Positions 59,700 to 64,000 of a DNA stretch of 64,000 nucleotides are shown piece by piece. Source of the stretch: Streptomyces sp. 6-11-2 (GTDB lineage: Bacteria > Actinomycetota > Actinomycetes > Streptomycetales > Streptomycetaceae); contig NZ_BJOR01000001.1 in the NCBI RefSeq assembly GCF_006540305.1, positions 7,502,001-7,566,000 of the forward strand. The letters are read 5' to 3'. The first letter of the stretch is position 1. Every line of letters starts with the position of its first letter. Both the position numbers and the translations under genes were made by a program. Under the pieces are notes generated by a model that did not search any database, was not told the DNA's origin, and was given only the letters and a program-made list of their open reading frames with translations.

Positions 59700-60010
59700 A
59701 GGGAGGCGGACCGGGACCCGGAGGCTCGCACCGCCCACCCGTGCAACTTGCCGAAGCAGCAGAGTGTTGACGTGCACGAGCGCGGACTGGAGCAGATGCA
59801 GGACGAGCATCGAGATCTCGGTGTGCTCCCTGCCCGGGCCGGTCAGCGGCGCGGTCCTTGCCGTAATGGAGCACGGTGTTGGCGCTGTTCCAGTTCTCCA
59901 CGGCCTGGAGCCCGCCGTGGATTTCCCGGCACAGGCCGGCACCGGCGAGGCAGTCGCAGGCGAAGACCGTACGGACGGCGCGGGCGCCCGTGCTGTCGGC
60001 AATGCACGGC
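59700..60010 (-). pseudogene. Tn3-family transposase remnant
   Basis: On the minus strand, ARAVRTVFACDCLAGAGLCR and REIHGGLQAVENWNSANTVL in one frame continue as TGPGREHTEISMLVLHLLQS and ALVHVNTLLLRQVA in another. These match the C-terminal DDE region of Streptomyces Tn3-family transposases, broken by a frameshift near 59850. The rest of the gene, about 900 residues in intact copies, is absent. A separate minus-strand tail ending at 59591 (DHIRRCGVSFMEVGAIGDL) is not assigned. Confidence 0.65.
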
Positions 60011-60088
60011 AAGCGCGGGTGGGATGCGTGATCTTGAGGTGGGATCGCCGGAGGCGCTGAACCGATCCAGGCCGGCCCGGTGCGGCGG

Positions 60089-60691
60089 TCAGCCGGCCGG
60101 GCGGCGACGGGTGCGCAGCGCCAGTACCAGGCAAACCGTGGTCGCGGCGATGGCGAGTGCGGCGGGCACCCGTGCCCATGAGGTGCCCGCGACCGGCGCC
60201 TGGGCGGCGAGCAGGACCACCGCGGTCGCGGCGGCGGCCGCCAGCGCGGGTGTCGCCTGCGGCTGGCCGGGCGGGGCGGTGACACCGGCTGTCCATGCGT
60301 CGGTGACGAGCAGGTAGGCGAGTAGCAGGGCGGCGATGCAGACGACCAGCCACACCGCCGGGTCGGTGGCCGCCGCGACAGCGATCGCCGCGGCCGGAAG
60401 CAGGGTCGTCCTGCGACGGGCCGCGACGGTCCGCCAGCGCATGGAGGTCAGGACGGGGCGCGCGTCGACCATCGGCGCGGCCCACCACGCGGCCGCCGCC
60501 GCCCCGAGCACCAGCAGCCTGACCAGCAGCGGTGCGTGCAGGGCTGCCGGCGGGTCGCAGGCGGCGACGGCGAGGGCCGTTCCGAGCAGTCGGTCGGAGA
60601 TACGGGAGGTGAGCCGTTCGATGACCTGGGCGGCTCGGCTGCCGGCGGGGCGCGGGCCTGGCCGGGCGAACCGGACGGAGGCGGGGGTCAT
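60089..60691 (-). CDS. Membrane protein of the MoxR operon
   Basis: The 200-residue protein has about five or six hydrophobic segments in an alanine-rich sequence (for example LLVRLLVLGAAAAAWWAAPM and PAVWLVVCIAALLLAYLLVT). No named family is recognised. The ATG at 60691 overlaps the DUF58 stop as ATGA, so it is the last gene of the MoxR operon. A role in assembling or anchoring the system is inferred from position only. Confidence 0.7.
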   Translation of the reverse strand: MTPASVRFARPGPRPAGSRAAQVIERLTSRISDRLLGTALAVAACDPPAALHAPLLVRLLVLGAAAAAWWAAPMVDARPVLTSMRWRTVAARRRTTLLPAAAIAVAAATDPAVWLVVCIAALLLAYLLVTDAWTAGVTAPPGQPQATPALAAAAATAVVLLAAQAPVAGTSWARVPAALAIAATTVCLVLALRTRRRPAG

Positions 60692-62030
60692 CGGGTCCCT
60701 CCGTGGATGCGGGTGCGCAGCAGCGGCGCAAGGGCGAGGTCGAGGGTCTCGCCGGGCCGGTGGGCGACGACCGCGATGCCGCGTTCCACGAGGGCGAAGC
60801 GCATGGCGTCGCGGTCGGCCCGCCACAGCCGCAGCGCGAGTTCGCCCTCGGAGTCGCCGGGTTCCACGACCGGGTCGCCGGTGGGGATCTCGACCACGAC
60901 CATCGGGTTGGCCCGCCCGCGCACCTGCTGCAGGACGTCGAAAATCCGCTGGTCGGTCAGCGGCGTGATGACGTACACCAGCGCTCCTTCGGGCAATGCG
61001 GGCGGTGGGAGCAGACTGAGGCCCTCCGTGCGGAACGCGAGGTCCTTGCGGACCTCCAGCACGCCCTCGACGATGCGGTAGAAGTACCCATGGCCGCTGC
61101 CCGGTTGCAGCCAGCGAGTCACGCCACCGACCGACACGACGCCGACCCGGTCGTGGGTGCGCAGGTAGGCGCGGACCAGCCCGGCAGCGGCCCGGAAGGT
61201 CTCGTCGAGAGAGGACGCGCCGGTGACCGGGTCGACCACGTCGCTGAGCACGTCCAGCAGTACCACGGTGTCGGCGGTGCGCTCCGCGGCGAACTGGTGG
61301 ACCTGCAGGGTGCCACGGCGGGTGGTGGCCGGCCAGTGGATCCGGCGCTGCCGTTCGCCGCGTACATACGGGTGCACGCCGGTGACCTCGACGCCCTCGC
61401 CGCGCTGCACGGCGGTGTGCTCTCCGAGCCGTTGCGGCAGCCGGACCGGGATGGGCGTGAGGCCGGCGTGTTCGGGCACTGGGAAGACGGCGATCTCGCC
61501 GAGTTCGGCCCGCACGGTGCGGCGGGCCAGCCCGCCGTGGTCGTAGACGTCGACGTCGACTGTGCCGAGCGTCCAGCGGCCCCAGCGCTGCGCGGTCAGG
61601 ACGAGCTCGACGCGGTGCGGGCCGACCGCGAGGTGGTCGAGCCGGACCCCGTGACCGAGGGTGACGCCGGGGTCCAGGCGGCCGGTCTCACCGTCGTAGG
61701 CCACCGTGATCCGCACCGACACCTGCTCGCCCTCGAAGCACCGCCGCGGCTCCACCTCGACCTCGATCGTCACCGCGTCCGGGCGCGGCCCGCTCGGCAG
61801 GGTGAGGGCGAGCAGCACCAGGGGCGCGGCGGCGAGAGCAAGTACCCAGGGCCGCCCGGTGATCAGCGCGGCGGTCAGCGCGACAACGGCCAACGTGCCC
61901 AGCCGCAGCGCGCGTTCACCGGTGCGCCAGCCGGGCGGGGGTGGTGGCGGGGGTTCGGCGGTCACGTCCTGGCGGCCGTTCAGGGCCCGTTGGGCGGCGG
62001 CGGACGCTCTGCGGGCCGGCATCGGCTCCG

Positions 62031-62034
<4 letters not shown>
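60688..62034 (-). CDS. DUF58-domain protein
   Basis: The 448-residue protein has two N-terminal membrane helices (about 40-75), a beta domain and a C-terminal DUF58/vWA-like region. That region includes EGVEVTGVHPYVRGERQRRI, WPATTRRGTLQVHQFAAERT and TVVLLDVLSDVVDPVTGAS, whose D-x-S-like start suggests a metal-binding vWA fold. DUF58 proteins are standard partners of MoxR ATPases. It overlaps both neighbours by four bases (ATGA), so the operon is tightly coupled. Confidence 0.9.
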
Positions 62035-63032
<998 letters not shown>

Positions 63033-63038
<6 letters not shown>

Positions 63039-63122
63039 GGTCGGATCCTCACGTGGCGGGGTCGGGGTGTGCGGGCTGGTCACGATCGGATCCTCACGGG
63101 GCGGGGTCGGGATGTGCGGGGC
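63033..63122 (-). repeat. 45-base tandem duplication over the MoxR start
   Basis: Units 63033-63077 and 63078-63122 are about 90% identical. Each contains a GTG codon and its ribosome site, giving the MoxR gene two alternative starts 15 codons apart in frame. Confidence 0.8.
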
Positions 63123-63148
63123 TGCGGGGTCGGCCGCAGCGCCACCGG

Positions 63149-63685
63149 TCACAGGGCTTCCAGGCGGTCGAGCAGGGAGCGCAGGACGGGCTCGGGGAGA
63201 GTGGGCTGCGGAGCGGTCGCCTCGGGATCGATCCACGGCCACAGCTCGGCGCCGACCAGGGCCCGGGCCCGCTGCGGGTCCCGGTGCATCTCCACGCCGT
63301 GCCGTTGGGCCAGCCGGGCGGCGAACAGCCGCTGCAACTGCGGCCGCATGACGGTACGGAGGTGCACTTCGCTGTCGTCCCCGAGGGTGTTGGCCACGAT
63401 GCGCCGCCACCCGCCGAGCGCCGGGGCCCGCCTGCCCAGCAGGCGCACCGGCTTGCGGTGTCCGCTGTCCTGGGCGGCACCGCCCGCGGCATAGCGCCCC
63501 AGGGCCAGCGCAACAGCGGTGATGAGGGCGAGGCCGGTGGCGGCCGCGGCGGCACCGTCGGCCAAGGCGAGCAGCACTTCGGCCGCGACGGCGAGGGTGA
63601 CGAGTACGGCCAGCGAGTTCCGAATCGAACCGGGCGCTCCCAGCACGGAGTTGACGAAGGTCCGGATCCGTGTGAGCGCCTTCAC
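63149..63685 (-). CDS. Membrane protein of the MoxR operon
   Basis: The 178-residue protein has two adjacent N-terminal membrane segments (about residues 22-65, SLAVLVTLAVAAEVLLALAD and ATGLALITAVALALGRYA). A basic, helical cytosolic part follows, with LRTVMRPQLQRLFAARLAQR. No named family is recognised, but small proteins of this type are common between DUF4129 and MoxR genes in actinobacteria. It overlaps the upstream DUF4129 gene by four bases (ATGA) and lies 65-110 bases before the MoxR starts. Confidence 0.75.
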   Translation of the reverse strand: MKALTRIRTFVNSVLGAPGSIRNSLAVLVTLAVAAEVLLALADGAAAAATGLALITAVALALGRYAAGGAAQDSGHRKPVRLLGRRAPALGGWRRIVANTLGDDSEVHLRTVMRPQLQRLFAARLAQRHGVEMHRDPQRARALVGAELWPWIDPEATAPQPTLPEPVLRSLLDRLEAL

Positions 63686-64000
63686 GTGGCACCCGCCGCC
63701 GCTTCGGGCCCACGCGCCCGCGAGCGCAGGCCGTGAGCGATCTCGGCGAGCGCGGCCGCGGCCCGGTCGCGGTGGCCGCCGTCCATCGGGTGCGTGGAGT
63801 AACGGGCCTCGCGGAACAGGGTGGTGAGCTCGCCGGCGGCCGCCCTCGCGGGCAGGCCGCCGGCGACGGCCCGTTCCAGTAGGTCCTGCGGGCTGTCCGA
63901 GGCACGCCGGGCCACGCCGGAGTCGGCGAGCGACTCCTCCATGGCGGCATAGCAGGCGATGACGGCTGCGCGGGTGTCGGTTCCGTCCAGCAGGGCGCGG
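63682..64000 (-). CDS. DUF4129-domain protein, C-terminal part
   Basis: The last 105 codons of a gene that begins beyond the window end. The visible region, AAVIACYAAMEESLADSGVA, then SPQDLLERAV and TLFREARYSTHPMDGGHRDR, is the DUF4129 signature. The family is found in membrane proteins that accompany MoxR and DUF58 proteins, and some carry a transglutaminase-like domain upstream. The N-terminal membrane part is outside the window. Confidence 0.85.
   Translation of the reverse strand, partial: RALLDGTDTRAAVIACYAAMEESLADSGVARRASDSPQDLLERAVAGGLPARAAAGELTTLFREARYSTHPMDGGHRDRAAAALAEIAHGLRSRARGPEAAAGAT

Overview
The window is about 70% GC with the strong third-position G/C bias of Streptomyces. 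An adjacent pair of telomere genes, tap and tpg (33994-36817), implies a linear replicon: a chromosome arm or a linear plasmid. The many catabolic and secreted-enzyme islands, one insertion sequence and several gene remnants fit an accessory arm region. No rRNA, tRNA or CRISPR array was seen.

Layout. 1-3.2 kb: the tail of an M1-type peptidase, then a B3/4-domain protein, a PaiB-like protein and an EamA exporter on the minus strand, divergent from an XRE-cupin regulator across a repeat-rich operator region. 4.0-5.1 kb: a secreted metallo-beta-lactamase-fold hydrolase. 5.2-16.7 kb: a minus-strand aromatic meta-cleavage cluster. In transcription order it holds a LysR regulator, an HpaB-type hydroxylase, an extradiol dioxygenase, an RraA-like aldolase, a cupin, an aldehyde dehydrogenase, a Rid-family protein, an NCS1 permease, a flavin reductase, an acyl-CoA-dehydrogenase-like monooxygenase and a FAH-fold hydratase/hydrolase. 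The set resembles the route used for ortho-aminophenol-type or N-heterocyclic substrates. The leader regions of the hydrolase and of the hydroxylase share five sequence boxes at nearly identical spacing, which suggests co-regulation.

17.0-29.7 kb: an arylsulfotransferase remnant; a sugar ABC importer with a 2-hydroxyacid dehydrogenase; divergently a DUF2264 protein and a DeoR/LacI hybrid regulator; then a Tat-exported phospholipase C and a secreted beta-helix protein. A GATCGAACGA motif upstream of both the importer and the beta-helix gene hints at one regulon. 30.0-33.8 kb: a frameshifted OFA-type MFS gene with its small-subunit gene, then a 1.9-kb IS630-type element that carries a GNAT acetyltransferase passenger, inserted at the very end of a small membrane-protein gene.

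34-36.8 kb: tap, a 34-codon small ORF, and tpg. 36.9-43.6 kb: a GNAT, a secreted subtilisin, and two secreted glycosidases (GH2 with CBM42; GH76) behind a LacI-type palindrome. 44.2-49.3 kb: an MFS exporter and a PaoABC-type molybdenum aldehyde oxidoreductase. 49.7-59.6 kb: a 5'-truncated polysaccharide lyase, a binding protein lacking a signal peptide, a TetR/serine-hydrolase divergent pair with an operator in the promoter spacer, a membrane-tethered PstS-like protein, a histidine phosphatase, an internally deleted trmO, a PNPOx-like protein and an FAD monooxygenase, with IS5 and Tn3 transposase remnants between them. 60.1-64.0 kb: a MoxR / DUF58 / DUF4129 operon running off the window end.
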